A stretch of DNA of 64,000 nucleotides from Arthrobacter sp. zg-Y1110 (lineage in GTDB: Bacteria > Actinomycetota > Actinomycetes > Actinomycetales > Micrococcaceae). Numbering within the stretch: position 1 is the first letter of the stretch; every line of letters starts with the position of its first letter. This document shows positions 16,731-25,090 of this stretch, in pieces. The notes beneath the pieces were generated by a model, which saw nothing but the letters and a program-made list of their open reading frames with translations, had not been told where the DNA came from and ran no database searches. The position numbers were made by a program, and so were the translations under genes. The stretch lies in NCBI RefSeq assembly GCF_025244865.1, contig NZ_CP104272.1, positions 3,224,001 through 3,288,000 of the forward strand, in the 5' to 3' direction.

Positions 16731-17620
16731 TGACCCAGATTCCCGTCCTGACACGCGCGGACACCCCTGACGACGCCCCGCAGCGGAAACCCAAGAAGCG
16801 CGGCACGAAGAGCTACCTCACGTACCTCGGCCTCGCGGCGATCTTCGTGTACTGCCTGTCCCCGTTTTACTGGATGCTGGTCTCCAGCTTCCGCCGCACG
16901 GCAGACATCTTCGACAACAGCCTCATTCCCCAGCCCTTCTCACTCGAGAACTACCTGAAGGTCTTCGACGGATCCACGATGTTCGGCCAGGCCCTGCTGA
17001 ACAGCCTGATCGTCGCCGGCATCACCACGACGGCGGCACTGGTCCTCGGGATCTTCGCCGCCTATGCCATCTCCCGGCTGAACTTCCGGTTCAAGTCCGT
17101 GATCCTCGGCCTCGTTATTGCCACCTCCATGTTCCCGGGCATCTCCGTGGTGGTGCCGTTGCTGCGCCTGTTCACGGACATCGGCTGGATCAACACCTAC
17201 CAGGCGATGATCGTGCCCAACCTGTCCTTCGCCATCCCGCTTGCCGTCTGGAACCTCACCACCTTCATGAAGGCGCTTCCCTTCGACCTGGAGGAGGCGG
17301 CGATGATTGACGGCTGCACCAAGTGGCAGGCGTTCCGGAAGATCCTCCTGCCGTTGGCAGCGCCCGGCGTCTTCACGACGGCGATCCTCACGTTCATCCA
17401 CAGCTGGAACGAGTTCATCATCGCGCTGTCGATGATCAATGATCCCGAACGGCAGACTGCCACGGTCGCCATTTCCAAGTTCACCGGGGCCACGGAGTTC
17501 CAGGCACCCTTCGGTGAGCAAATGGCAGCGGGAGTGATCGTCACCGTCCCGCTGGTGATCATGGTTCTCATCTTCCAGCGGCGGATCGTCGAGGGACTCA
17601 CCTCGGGTGCCACCAAATGA
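16730..17620 (+). CDS. Sugar ABC transporter permease (MalG-like)
   Basis: 296 residues, about six membrane segments, ending in the typical MalG tail QRRIVEGLTSGATK. The EAA loop DLEEAAMIDGCTKWQAFRKI (near residue 185) contacts the ATPase. Start and stop overlap both neighbours (TGATG and ATGA), indicating tight coupling. No ATPase gene accompanies the importer; actinobacterial importers of this class usually share MsiK encoded elsewhere. Confidence 0.92.
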   Translation: MTQIPVLTRADTPDDAPQRKPKKRGTKSYLTYLGLAAIFVYCLSPFYWMLVSSFRRTADIFDNSLIPQPFSLENYLKVFDGSTMFGQALLNSLIVAGITTTAALVLGIFAAYAISRLNFRFKSVILGLVIATSMFPGISVVVPLLRLFTDIGWINTYQAMIVPNLSFAIPLAVWNLTTFMKALPFDLEEAAMIDGCTKWQAFRKILLPLAAPGVFTTAILTFIHSWNEFIIALSMINDPERQTATVAISKFTGATEFQAPFGEQMAAGVIVTVPLVIMVLIFQRRIVEGLTSGATK

Positions 17621-19230
17621 GCCGGCCGACCGTCCGGGGACAGAGGCCCGGCTGGTGGCAGGACGCCGTCATCTACCAGGTCTATCCACGCTCCTTCGCC
17701 GACGGCGACGGTGACGGGGTAGGCGATCTTGCGGGCCTGCTGGACCGTCTGCCTTACATTGCCTCCCTCGGCGTAGACGGCATCTGGATGACCCCGTTCC
17801 AGCCCTCCCCGCAGGTGGACCAGGGCTACGACGTCAGCGACTACTGCGCGGTCGATCCCCTCTTCGGCACCATGGAACAATTCGACCAAGTGCTCGAGGC
17901 GGCGCACGCTCTGGGGCTTCGGATCTTCCTCGACGTGGTGCCCAACCACTGCTCATCGGAGCATCCCCTGTTCCAAGCTGCCGTCGCCGCCGATTCAGGC
18001 TCACCTGAACGGGCGATGTTCCACTTCGAGAACGGCGTTGATGACGACACCCCGCCGAACAACTGGCAGAGCGTTTTCGGCGGCCGCGCCTGGAGCCGGG
18101 TGAATCCTGGCTCGGACACGGACAAGGAGTGGTACCTGCACCTCTTTTCCCCGGAGCAGCCGGACTGGAACTGGCGCAACCCCGCAGTGGGCGACTACTT
18201 CGAGGGCGTGCTCCGGTTCTGGTTCGACAAGGGCGTGGACGGCCTGCGGATCGACGTCGCACACGCCCTGTTCAAGGCCGACGGCCTGCCGGACACCGCC
18301 AGCACCGACGGCGTCGTCAACGGCCTGCGCTCCAACCCGCAGGTCTCCGACCAGGATGAAGTGCACGAGGTGTACCGGCGCTGGCGCCGCGTTGCCGACT
18401 CCTACTCCCCCACCCGGGTGCTGGTAGGCGAGGTGAACCTGGAACCGCACCGCGCTGCCCGGTACACCCGGCATGACGAGATGCATCAGGCATTCGCGTT
18501 TGCCTTCGTGAAGCTGGGCTGGGATGCCGCTGCATGGGCCGCAGTCGGCACTGAACTCGAAGCCGCTCGGAAAGAGCACGGGGCGCCGCTGACCTGGGCA
18601 CTGGAGAACCACGACATTGTCCGCTCCGTGACACGGTTCGGCGGCGGTGAACGCGGAACCCTCCGTGCGCGTGCGGGCCTGCTCGCCATCCTGGGACTGC
18701 CCGGTGGCGCGTACATCTACCAGGGCCAGGAGCTCAACCTGCCCGAAGCTGAAGTGCCGCTCCACGCCCGAGCGGATCCCATGTGGACCCGGGCCGGGGT
18801 ATCCCGTGACGGGGCCCGTGTCCCGCTGCCGTGGACGGTCGCAGCCGAGAACACCTACGGGTTCTCACCCGCCGGGGCAGCAGATCCGTGGCTGCCGGTA
18901 CCGGCGGCCTGGGGATCCAGGTCGGTTCAGATGCAGCTGGATGATCCGGCGTCGACCCTGCAGCTGGTGACCGAGGCGCTGAGGGTGCGCAGGGAACTGA
19001 TCGAGAAGGAGATCCTGTCGCCCGACGATGCAACCACCTGGCACGTCCAGGACAACGGATTGCTCCTCTGCGAGCGCGGGGACCGGTTCCTGCTTGCCGT
19101 GGCCATGGGTGAGGAGCCCTGTGCCCTTCCGCAAGGCAGCGTTGTGTTGGCATCATCGCCCCTGACCGATGCGGGACTGCTTCCCGCGGACAGTGCGGTC
19201 TGGCTCCTCAGGGAGGAGTCCCGCACCTGA
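17617..19230 (+). CDS. GH13 alpha-glucosidase
   Basis: 537 residues, cytoplasmic (no signal peptide). GH13 landmarks are complete: DVVPNHCSSEHP, nucleophile D213 in GLRIDVAHALF, acid/base E272 in VGEVNL, and the transition-state aspartate D333 in ENHDIVRSVTRFGG. The QVYPRSFADGDGDGVGDLAG opening is typical of oligo-1,6-/alpha-1,4-glucosidases. It would hydrolyse the imported alpha-glucoside to glucose. Overlaps the permease gene by 4 bp and is closed by a terminator, so it is the last gene of the operon. Confidence 0.92.
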   Translation: MSRPTVRGQRPGWWQDAVIYQVYPRSFADGDGDGVGDLAGLLDRLPYIASLGVDGIWMTPFQPSPQVDQGYDVSDYCAVDPLFGTMEQFDQVLEAAHALGLRIFLDVVPNHCSSEHPLFQAAVAADSGSPERAMFHFENGVDDDTPPNNWQSVFGGRAWSRVNPGSDTDKEWYLHLFSPEQPDWNWRNPAVGDYFEGVLRFWFDKGVDGLRIDVAHALFKADGLPDTASTDGVVNGLRSNPQVSDQDEVHEVYRRWRRVADSYSPTRVLVGEVNLEPHRAARYTRHDEMHQAFAFAFVKLGWDAAAWAAVGTELEAARKEHGAPLTWALENHDIVRSVTRFGGGERGTLRARAGLLAILGLPGGAYIYQGQELNLPEAEVPLHARADPMWTRAGVSRDGARVPLPWTVAAENTYGFSPAGAADPWLPVPAAWGSRSVQMQLDDPASTLQLVTEALRVRRELIEKEILSPDDATTWHVQDNGLLLCERGDRFLLAVAMGEEPCALPQGSVVLASSPLTDAGLLPADSAVWLLREESRT

Positions 19231-19242
19231 CCGGGCAAAGGA

Positions 19243-19274
19243 ATAGCCAGAAGCAACCGTGCGCTTCTGGCTAT
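19243..19274 (+). terminator. Terminator of the alpha-glucoside operon
   Basis: Perfect 12-bp arms ATAGCCAGAAGC (19243-19254) and GCTTCTGGCTAT (19263-19274) with an 8-base loop, 12 bases after the glucosidase stop. It lies between convergent genes and may serve both. Confidence 0.88.
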
Positions 19275-19309
19275 TTCCATAAAGGTGCCGGGGCTCCGGC
19301 GGAATCAGG

Positions 19310-20077
19310 CTACTTCAGGTTCTGAATGGCGTAGTCGGCTTCCTCCGGGGTGAACTTCTCCCCGTATTCACTGACGAGCATGTGGTGGATCTCCTCGGGG
19401 GAGTCGCCCCACTCCTTGTACTCCTGGGCCTTCTTCAGCGCATGTTCCTTGAAGTCCACGCCCAGGTTGTCCACTGCGTACTGGGCCTCCTCCGGGGAGT
19501 AGCCCGTGTAGACCAGCTTGTCGATCATGTCAGCCTTACTCAGGGACATGTAGGTAAAGCCCTGAGCGCTCTGCATAACCTCCTGGTACTCCTTCGGAAC
19601 GGAGGGGTCCAGGGTGGGCGCATCGGACACGAAGGGAATGTACGTCTCAGCCGGAGTCGCGGTCGGAGCCGGAGCCTCGACTACCGTGCCGCTGTCCTCC
19701 TGGGACACTGCCTGGCTGTTCTCGACGGCCGAGCCGACTGCCAGCGCTCCGGTGAGGAGCATGATCAGCGAAACGACGACGCCGAGAACCCAGACGACGG
19801 CGGTGACGATCCACGCCGTCTTCTTGCTCTCCTGGTAGCCGGCGAGAGGCTGACCGTGCTTATCCTTCTGGTTTCCGGTCAGGGTGATGATCAGGTCGAC
19901 CAACGCCCAGATACCGAAACCGCCACCCGTCAGGAGCTTCAGGACGCCTGTCCCGATCTTGCCCAGGTAGAAGCGATCGGCGCCCAGCGTGCCCAGGAAG
20001 AGTGCGAGCAGCCAGGTCACAACGAAGGACTTCTTGGTGGCGGTAGTGGTCATATAACTTGTGTCGGTGGTGCTCAT
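19310..20077 (-). CDS. TM2-Ltp membrane protein, copy 1
   Basis: 255 residues. Residues about 15-70 are a TM2 domain ([25 protein letters not shown], in pieces: LLALFLGTLGADRFYLGK and GGGFGIWALVDLI). A third membrane helix is near 88-115. An acidic, proline-rich linker follows, then two Ltp-type helical repeats at about 175-255 ([18 protein letters not shown] and [18 protein letters not shown]). Ltp domains are known from a phage superinfection-exclusion lipoprotein and from many actinobacterial surface proteins. The Ltp part should face outward. Closely related to the gene at 28229-28996, including its 5' leader. Confidence 0.85.
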   Translation of the reverse strand: MSTTDTSYMTTTATKKSFVVTWLLALFLGTLGADRFYLGKIGTGVLKLLTGGGFGIWALVDLIITLTGNQKDKHGQPLAGYQESKKTAWIVTAVVWVLGVVVSLIMLLTGALAVGSAVENSQAVSQEDSGTVVEAPAPTATPAETYIPFVSDAPTLDPSVPKEYQEVMQSAQGFTYMSLSKADMIDKLVYTGYSPEEAQYAVDNLGVDFKEHALKKAQEYKEWGDSPEEIHHMLVSEYGEKFTPEEADYAIQNLK

Positions 20078-20394
20078 TAACGGGCTTGCCTTTTCTGTGA
20101 TCAGGGTCGTTTCTGTTTATCGAAGGGAATCCTGCCATGTGGTTCCGGTTAGGCGAAATCCGGCGGCCCGACGCATATTCGCCGGTGGAAAACCCGCGGC
20201 TTTCCGCACCGAAAGAAATTGCGGCAACTGGAATGTTGTATCGCGGTCAGCAATGCTGAATCAGGGAAATACCGAGCTTCCTTCCTCAAGCCATCCCGGC
20301 GGAACTCAGTGAGGGAGCCTTAGCAGGCCGTCAGTCCACCCGGTCCCCCGCCGCGTATATCCAGAACCGGAAACCTTCGATAGCATCCGGCCCC
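20078..20394. other. Intergenic with leader of TM2-Ltp copy 1 and a decayed lipoprotein-gene start
   Basis: Bases 20078-20111 match the leader of the second TM2-Ltp gene (28997-29030) almost exactly (shared core TGCCTTTTCTGT and ATCAGGGTCGT). Farther out, around 20200-20300, pieces such as AATCAGGG and CCTCAAGCC align with 29232-29272, where the second copy has a divergent lipoprotein gene. Here that gene is gone and only its upstream traces remain. No intact gene is seen. Confidence 0.55.
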
Positions 20395-21396
20395 ATGGAA
20401 ATCCTTGAGTACCACCCGCGTCCGGACCAGCTGGTCTACACCTTCGGCGGGGCCGAGCCCGTGATGAAGGTTCGACCGGGAACCGCCTTGAAGCTCTGGT
20501 CGGAGGACGCCTTCAACAACGCACTGACCACGGTCGAGGACCTGTCCAGCGAGAAGGTCGACCTCAACTTCGTAAACCCGCAGACCGGACCGTTCTACGT
20601 TGAAGGCGCCGAACCCGGCGATACCCTCGCCCTGCACATCGTGGAGCTGACCCCGGCGCGGAGCTACGGCGCCTCCGCCACCATCCCGTTCTTCGGCGGA
20701 CTCACCAGCACCGACCGCACCGCGTTCCTGCAGGATCCGTTGCCGGACACCACCTGGATCTACCACGTGGACTCCGCCCGCTCCACCGTCGGTTTCTCCG
20801 CCCGGTTCGGGGACTTTGAAGTGGCCCTGCCGCTGGAACCCATGCTGGGAACGGTCGGGGTGGCTCCTCCCGGCGGGGAGGTCCGCTCCTCCCTGGTCCC
20901 CGAACGCTTCGGCGGAAACATGGACGCCCCGGAGGTGAAGGCCGGCACCACCGTGTACCTCGGGGTGAACCAGCCGGGCGCGCTGTTCTCCATCGGCGAC
21001 GGGCATTACCGCCAGGGCGAAGGTGAAGCCTGCGGCACCGCCGTGGAAGGGGCCATGCATTCCACGATCCTGGTGGACCTGATCAAGGGCGGCGCACCCG
21101 CCTGGCCGAGGCTGGAGACCGACGCAGAGTGGATGGCCGTCGGCTCGTCCCGGCCCATGGAGGATTCCTGGCGCATCGGCCAGGTGGAGATGGTGCGCTG
21201 GTTCGGCGAGCTCTTCGGCCTGCACCAGATGGATGCCTACCAGTTGCTCACCCAGACGGCGCAGGCACCGATCGCCAACGCCGTGGACGCCAATTACTCC
21301 GTGGTGGTCAAGGCACGCAAGGCCCTGTTCCCGTCCGCCGCTGCCTACGACGGGCTGCACGCAGACCTGCGCCGGCGCAGCGAAGAACTTCTCTAA
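20395..21396 (+). CDS. Acetamidase/formamidase family amidohydrolase
   Basis: 333 residues matching the FmdA/AmdA fold: an early LSSEKVDLNFVNPQTGPFYV segment (core VNPQTGPFYVEGAEPGD), the central glycine-rich MLGTVGVAPPGGE, RFGGNMD, and the late GDGHYRQGEGEACGTAVEG catalytic region (core GDGHYRQGEGE). The enzyme hydrolyses short-chain amides to ammonia and acid in the cytoplasm. Followed at 26 bp by an SDR gene that may be co-transcribed. Substrate cannot be read from sequence. Confidence 0.88.
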   Translation: MEILEYHPRPDQLVYTFGGAEPVMKVRPGTALKLWSEDAFNNALTTVEDLSSEKVDLNFVNPQTGPFYVEGAEPGDTLALHIVELTPARSYGASATIPFFGGLTSTDRTAFLQDPLPDTTWIYHVDSARSTVGFSARFGDFEVALPLEPMLGTVGVAPPGGEVRSSLVPERFGGNMDAPEVKAGTTVYLGVNQPGALFSIGDGHYRQGEGEACGTAVEGAMHSTILVDLIKGGAPAWPRLETDAEWMAVGSSRPMEDSWRIGQVEMVRWFGELFGLHQMDAYQLLTQTAQAPIANAVDANYSVVVKARKALFPSAAAYDGLHADLRRRSEELL

Positions 21397-21422
21397 CCCC
21401 GACAACCCGCTCCGGAGGAACG

Positions 21423-22184
21423 ATGGATCTGCAGTTGAACGGCAAGACGGCACTGGTCACCGGCGGCACCCGCGGGATTGGGCGGGCGATCGTGGAAGCG
21501 TTCGCCGCGGAAGGGGCCAACGTTGCCTTCTGCGCCCGGAACAAGGCGGAAATCACAGCCACCGAAACGGCATTGGCCGGCACCGGGGTCAAGGTGGAAG
21601 GCGCAGTCCTGGACGTGGGCGACGGCGACGCCGTGGCCGCCTGGGTGGATGCCGTCGCCGGGCGCTTCGGCGGATTGGACGCGGTGGTCAGCAACGTCAG
21701 CGCCCTGGCCATCGATGACAGTGCCGAATCGTGGGAGGCGTGCCTGCGGGTAGACCTGATGGGGACCGTACGCCTGATGCAGGCGGCGGTCCCGCACGTT
21801 GGGCGCAGCGAGTCGCCGTCGCTGGTGGCCATCTCCAGCGTTTCCGGCCGGGAGGTGGATTTCGCGTCCGGTCCGTACGGCACGGTCAAGTCGGCGCTGA
21901 TCGCCTATATGGCCGGGCTGGCCTTCCAGTTGGCCGGGACCGGGATCCGCGCCAACACAGTGTCGCCGGGCAACACCTATCACGACGGCGGCGTCTGGCA
22001 GAGCATGGAACGGAACAGTCCGGAGATGTTTGCCTCGTCCATGGCGCTGAATCCCACCGGGCGGATGGGCAGCGCGCAGGAGGTGGCCGACGTCGTTGTG
22101 TTCGTCTCCAGCCCGCGCGCCTCCCGGATGACCGGAGCGAACGTTCTGGCGGACGGTGCCCTCTCACGGGGGATCCAGTTCTAG
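21423..22184 (+). CDS. SDR-family oxidoreductase
   Basis: 253 residues from ATG 21423, set by GGAGGAACG directly upstream. NAD(P)-binding TGGTRGIGRAI near residue 14 and the catalytic set S (AISSVSGRE) and Y-x-x-x-K (YGTVK) are intact; the C-terminal DGALSRGIQF is typical. Probably co-transcribed with the formamidase gene. Substrate unknown. Confidence 0.88.
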   Translation: MDLQLNGKTALVTGGTRGIGRAIVEAFAAEGANVAFCARNKAEITATETALAGTGVKVEGAVLDVGDGDAVAAWVDAVAGRFGGLDAVVSNVSALAIDDSAESWEACLRVDLMGTVRLMQAAVPHVGRSESPSLVAISSVSGREVDFASGPYGTVKSALIAYMAGLAFQLAGTGIRANTVSPGNTYHDGGVWQSMERNSPEMFASSMALNPTGRMGSAQEVADVVVFVSSPRASRMTGANVLADGALSRGIQF

Positions 22185-22267
22185 GAGAACGCGGTCCGGG
22201 CATAAGCGGCGGCTACTGCCAGGTGCCGCCTACGCCGCCATTTCTTACCCTGTTTTGACGGCTGCGG

Positions 22268-23245
22268 CTAATGCTCCTCACCGGAATACTGCGCTTCAAT
22301 TTCTTTACTCCATGCACGCGCGTATAGGCCAAGGGTCGCCTGCTCCCTGAGCGCGAATCCCAGCCCGTTGAGTGCGTGCTGGCTAGCCCCCATTGCCAGT
22401 TGCTGCGCACTGCGGCTGACGCGTTGTTTGTCTGCCCGGTACAAATACTCATCCATGGCCCTCGCCCACCGCTTCCGCCAGATATCCACTGCCTGCTCTG
22501 AGGCAAGAGCGGCCATCACCCGATGTGCGGGCATAACCCGGGGTGCAATCCGGGCCATCATTGCCCTGCGCGCTTGCGCAGCGTTCGGGCCAAAAGAACC
22601 TGTGCAGGCGTGCAGATGAGCGTTCCAGTAGAAGTCCCAGCTAGTGGTTCTGCGGTCGGGCCAAACAGAGGACCGGGGGCCCCGCATCATGGCGTGGCCG
22701 GCGTCGAAGAGAAGCAGGGCAACCAGCATCGAGCGCGTGTTGAGGCTGGGAAAGCGATTGACCGCCCACAAAGTCAGATCCATGGAGACCTCGCCAATCT
22801 CAGTTACCAGGTCCAAGCCCTTTGGCCCACCGAACCGTGCAAATGCCGCTTCCACCACCTCAGGTACCGGTTCGCCCGGCAGCGGCGGATAAACGAGCCC
22901 CGGCGAGTGGGAGATCTTCACAGTACCCAGCGTGGCAACGTTTTCGTCCGCCAGCGCGTGCGCAAACTTCCATAGGCGCTTAGCGACGTCGTCGGTGGCA
23001 AGCAAATGCAGGAGCACGGCGTGACGGTCGGATTCCGGGCTGCGTGACAACCGAAACCGGTTCCCCTCCCCGGCCCGCAGTTGGGAAGACAAAGGGGAAA
23101 CAACATGGCGGATAATGTCGTCGCCGGCATTCTTACGCTCCGGCTCAATAGTCAGGATGGACCACAGGGTTGTGCTGGGGTGCTGCTTCCCAGGGCGGGA
23201 AGCTGCACCTCGATGAACAGTATTCGACTGCATTACGCGGCTCAT
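22268..23245 (-). CDS. Stand-alone SpaB_C-like (thiopeptide/lanthipeptide-type) protein, copy 1
   Basis: 325 residues. The layout resembles the C-terminal LanB/thiopeptide-type domain: an opening strand LWSILTIEPE, RFRLSRSPESDRHAVLLHLL, then EAAFARFGGPKGLDLVTEIG (compare the family's ERYGG signature), a helical middle and a closing HALNGLGFALREQ helix. In the parent families this domain removes glutamate during dehydration or builds thiopeptide rings. Here it is alone, with no dehydratase, cyclase or transporter gene beside it, so its partner is unknown. ATG 23245 has GGGGA upstream. Tandem paralogue at 23763-24737. The assignment is by pattern, not a search. Confidence 0.6.
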   Translation of the reverse strand: MSRVMQSNTVHRGAASRPGKQHPSTTLWSILTIEPERKNAGDDIIRHVVSPLSSQLRAGEGNRFRLSRSPESDRHAVLLHLLATDDVAKRLWKFAHALADENVATLGTVKISHSPGLVYPPLPGEPVPEVVEAAFARFGGPKGLDLVTEIGEVSMDLTLWAVNRFPSLNTRSMLVALLLFDAGHAMMRGPRSSVWPDRRTTSWDFYWNAHLHACTGSFGPNAAQARRAMMARIAPRVMPAHRVMAALASEQAVDIWRKRWARAMDEYLYRADKQRVSRSAQQLAMGASQHALNGLGFALREQATLGLYARAWSKEIEAQYSGEEH

Positions 23246-23494
23246 TTCATCCCCAAGAATGATTGGCTGACATGGGTACTTTTGCTGTGTTTATCCTGTG
23301 TTCCCAAAACGTGTAAGTCCATACCGCCCCCCCCCCCCAAATCATTACCTGTTCGCGTCCTATTGGGCCGGTGCGCACCGAATGCCGGGAGGTACACGGT
23401 CTAGGTCGAGTTGGGAAAAACCGACTTCCCGTCACGGTTGGCGTGCTCCGGGGCCCTTTCCGAAGGCCGTGGCGGGATATGAAATGATCCGTCA
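23246..23494. other. Upstream region of SpaB_C-like copy 1: conserved promoter block, C12 tract, possible small peptide
   Basis: A block at 23297-23324 matches 24800-24827 in front of copy 2 at 25 of 28 positions (core CCAAAACGTG and GTCCATAC). Read toward the genes it gives a TGGACT-type -35 and a plausible -10. Twelve C occupy 23327-23338. A 32-codon frame on the minus strand from 23345 to 23247 (MIWGGGAV, then VWTYTFWEH) stops next to the ATG of copy 1 and includes the homopolymer; whether it is translated is unclear. Confidence 0.45.
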
Positions 23495-23641
23495 ATGACT
23501 GCCATCCGCAATCCCGAAGGATCGAAAGTGCTCTCGGCCAGTCAAAGCAGCAAGCACAACTTCAGCAAGGACCAGAGCGTCCGCGACGAAATCCGCGTCG
23601 AGGTTCCGGTCGGGCCGCGTCGCCAGCTCAAGTGCGTCTGA
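23495..23641 (+). pseudogene. MOSC gene remnant with large in-frame deletion
   Basis: A 48-codon frame keeps the first 26 or so residues of the MOSC gene at 12528-13091 (SKVLSASQSSKHNFSKDQ) joined to its last 20 or so (RDEIRVEVPVGPRRQLKCV), with everything between deleted, including the catalytic cysteine region. The 30 bases upstream are also shared with the intact gene. The frame is still open and ends with TGA, but no MOSC function is possible. Confidence 0.85.
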
Positions 23642-23762
23642 CCCGGATCCATCAACCGGCTCTCAGCTGGCGTCTTTGGCGCCGGAGGCCAGTACGCTAA
23701 CCCGTGGCCACTAGCCGGCGCCGCCGACGCCGTCATTCCTTACCTTGCTTTGGCGGGAGCGA
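23642..23762. other. Short intergenic, 3' flank shared by both SpaB_C-like genes
   Basis: The bases around 23715-23765 resemble those at 22222-22270 just after the stop of copy 1 (shared TTCTTACC/TTCCTTACC and GACGCCG pieces), so the duplicated unit includes 3' flanking DNA. Confidence 0.4.
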
Positions 23763-24737
23763 CTAATGCTCCTCACCGGAATACCGCGCTTCAATATCCT
23801 TGCTCCAGGCACGCGCGTATATCCCAAGGGCCCCCTGTTCCCGGGGTGGAAAGCCCAGCCGGTTGAGTGCCAGCCCGCTAGCCCCCATAGCCAGCTGCTG
23901 CGCACTGCGACTGATGCGTTGCTTGTCTGCCCGGTACAAATACTCATCGATGGCCCTTGCCCAGCGCTTCCGCCAGATATCCACTGCCGACTCCGAGGCA
24001 AGGGCGGCCATCACCCTATGCGCAGGCATAACCCGGGGTGCCATCTGGGCCATCATTGCCGTGCGTGCCTGCCCGGAGTGCGAACCAAAAGAACCTGTAC
24101 AGGCGTGCAGATGAGCATTCCAGTAGTAGTCCCAGCTAGTGGTTCTGCGGTCGGGCCACACAGCGGACCGCGGCCCGCGCATCATGGCGTGCCCGGTGTC
24201 GAAGAGAAGCAGGGCGGCCAGCATCGAGCGCATGTTGAGGCGGGGAAAGCGGTTGACTGCCCACAAAGCCAGGTCCGAGGACAAGTCGGCAACCTCAGAA
24301 ACCAGTTCCAAGCCCTTCCGTCCACCGAACCGGGCAAATGCCGCTTCCATTACTTCGTGCACCGGCTCGCCTGATCGTGGTGGATAAGTGATGTCCGGCC
24401 ACCGGGAGATCTTCACGGGACCCAGTGAGGCAGCGCTTTCGTCTGCCAACGCGTACACAAACTTCCAAAGCCGCTTAACAACGTCGTCGGCGGCACGCAC
24501 ATGCAGGTGCACGGCCGGATGGGCGGATTCCAGCCTGCGGGAAAAGCCAAACCAGCGCTCTCCCCCGGTCCTCGTTCCGGACATCAGCGGAGCAACAATA
24601 CGGCGGACTATTTCATCACCCGCATCCCTGTGCTCCGGCTCTACAGTCAACATGGACCACACAGCCGTGCTGTCGTGCTGCACAGGACGGGTAGCTGCCT
24701 CACGATGACCAGTGTTCGATTGCACTACGCGGCTCAT
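23763..24737 (-). CDS. Stand-alone SpaB_C-like protein, copy 2
   Basis: 324 residues from ATG 24737, aligned end to end with copy 1 (same MSRV start and YSGEEH end). It shows the pattern more clearly: LWSMLTVEPEH-like opening (here VWSMLTVEPEH), EAAFARFGGRKGLELVSEV, and ALNRLGFPPREQGALGIYAR near the end, like the NRLG helix of SpaB_C proteins. An in-frame extension upstream (MENFLEPVWTFTFWQH) is open but has no good ribosome site and covers the conserved promoter block, so the shorter start is preferred. Function unknown; no RiPP partner genes adjoin. Confidence 0.6.
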   Translation of the reverse strand: MSRVVQSNTGHREAATRPVQHDSTAVWSMLTVEPEHRDAGDEIVRRIVAPLMSGTRTGGERWFGFSRRLESAHPAVHLHVRAADDVVKRLWKFVYALADESAASLGPVKISRWPDITYPPRSGEPVHEVMEAAFARFGGRKGLELVSEVADLSSDLALWAVNRFPRLNMRSMLAALLLFDTGHAMMRGPRSAVWPDRRTTSWDYYWNAHLHACTGSFGSHSGQARTAMMAQMAPRVMPAHRVMAALASESAVDIWRKRWARAIDEYLYRADKQRISRSAQQLAMGASGLALNRLGFPPREQGALGIYARAWSKDIEARYSGEEH

Positions 24738-25090
24738 ATCATCCCCAAAATGATCGTCTTGACTTCGGTAGGTGTGTTCCCAACAGTGCGTTCGAACAGT
24801 GTGTTGCCAAAACGTGAATGTCCATACGGGTTCTAAGAAATTTTCCATTTGTGTCAGGGACTCTTTTCCTGCGCACGCTGGCCGACTATGGGTTTTGCGA
24901 ACCAGCGACGCGCACTGCACCACACCGGCTTCGGCACCGTCACCACGTGTAGCAATGCCACCGCCTTGCTTTGGGAGGAGCTGGCACACACTTTTAGAAG
25001 CGACAGCGGATTCCGTCCCCCAACCACCGGGCTCTGATGCCGACTCCCGCGTACGCCGCCGGCCGCAGAGCGCCCTGCCATACTCTGACC
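24738..25090. other. Intergenic with promoter block of copy 2 and an OYE fragment
   Basis: 24800-24827 repeats the promoter block of copy 1. Nearby, GTTCGAAC at 24790-24797 and repeated TGTTCCCAACAG-like half sites suggest protein binding. An OYE relic follows at 24911-24988. The rest shows nothing recognisable before the SRPBCC gene. Confidence 0.5.
24911..24988 (+). pseudogene. Internal OYE gene fragment
   Basis: Reads HTGFGTVTT, then ALLWEELAH, and aligns with NTGFGTVTSREDAVMLLEED near the phosphate-binding end of the OYE at 9287-10366. Nucleotide matching is clear over ACCGGCTTCGGCACCGTCAC. Only about 25 codons survive. It is a different part of the gene from the fragment at 11561-11686. 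Confidence 0.7.
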
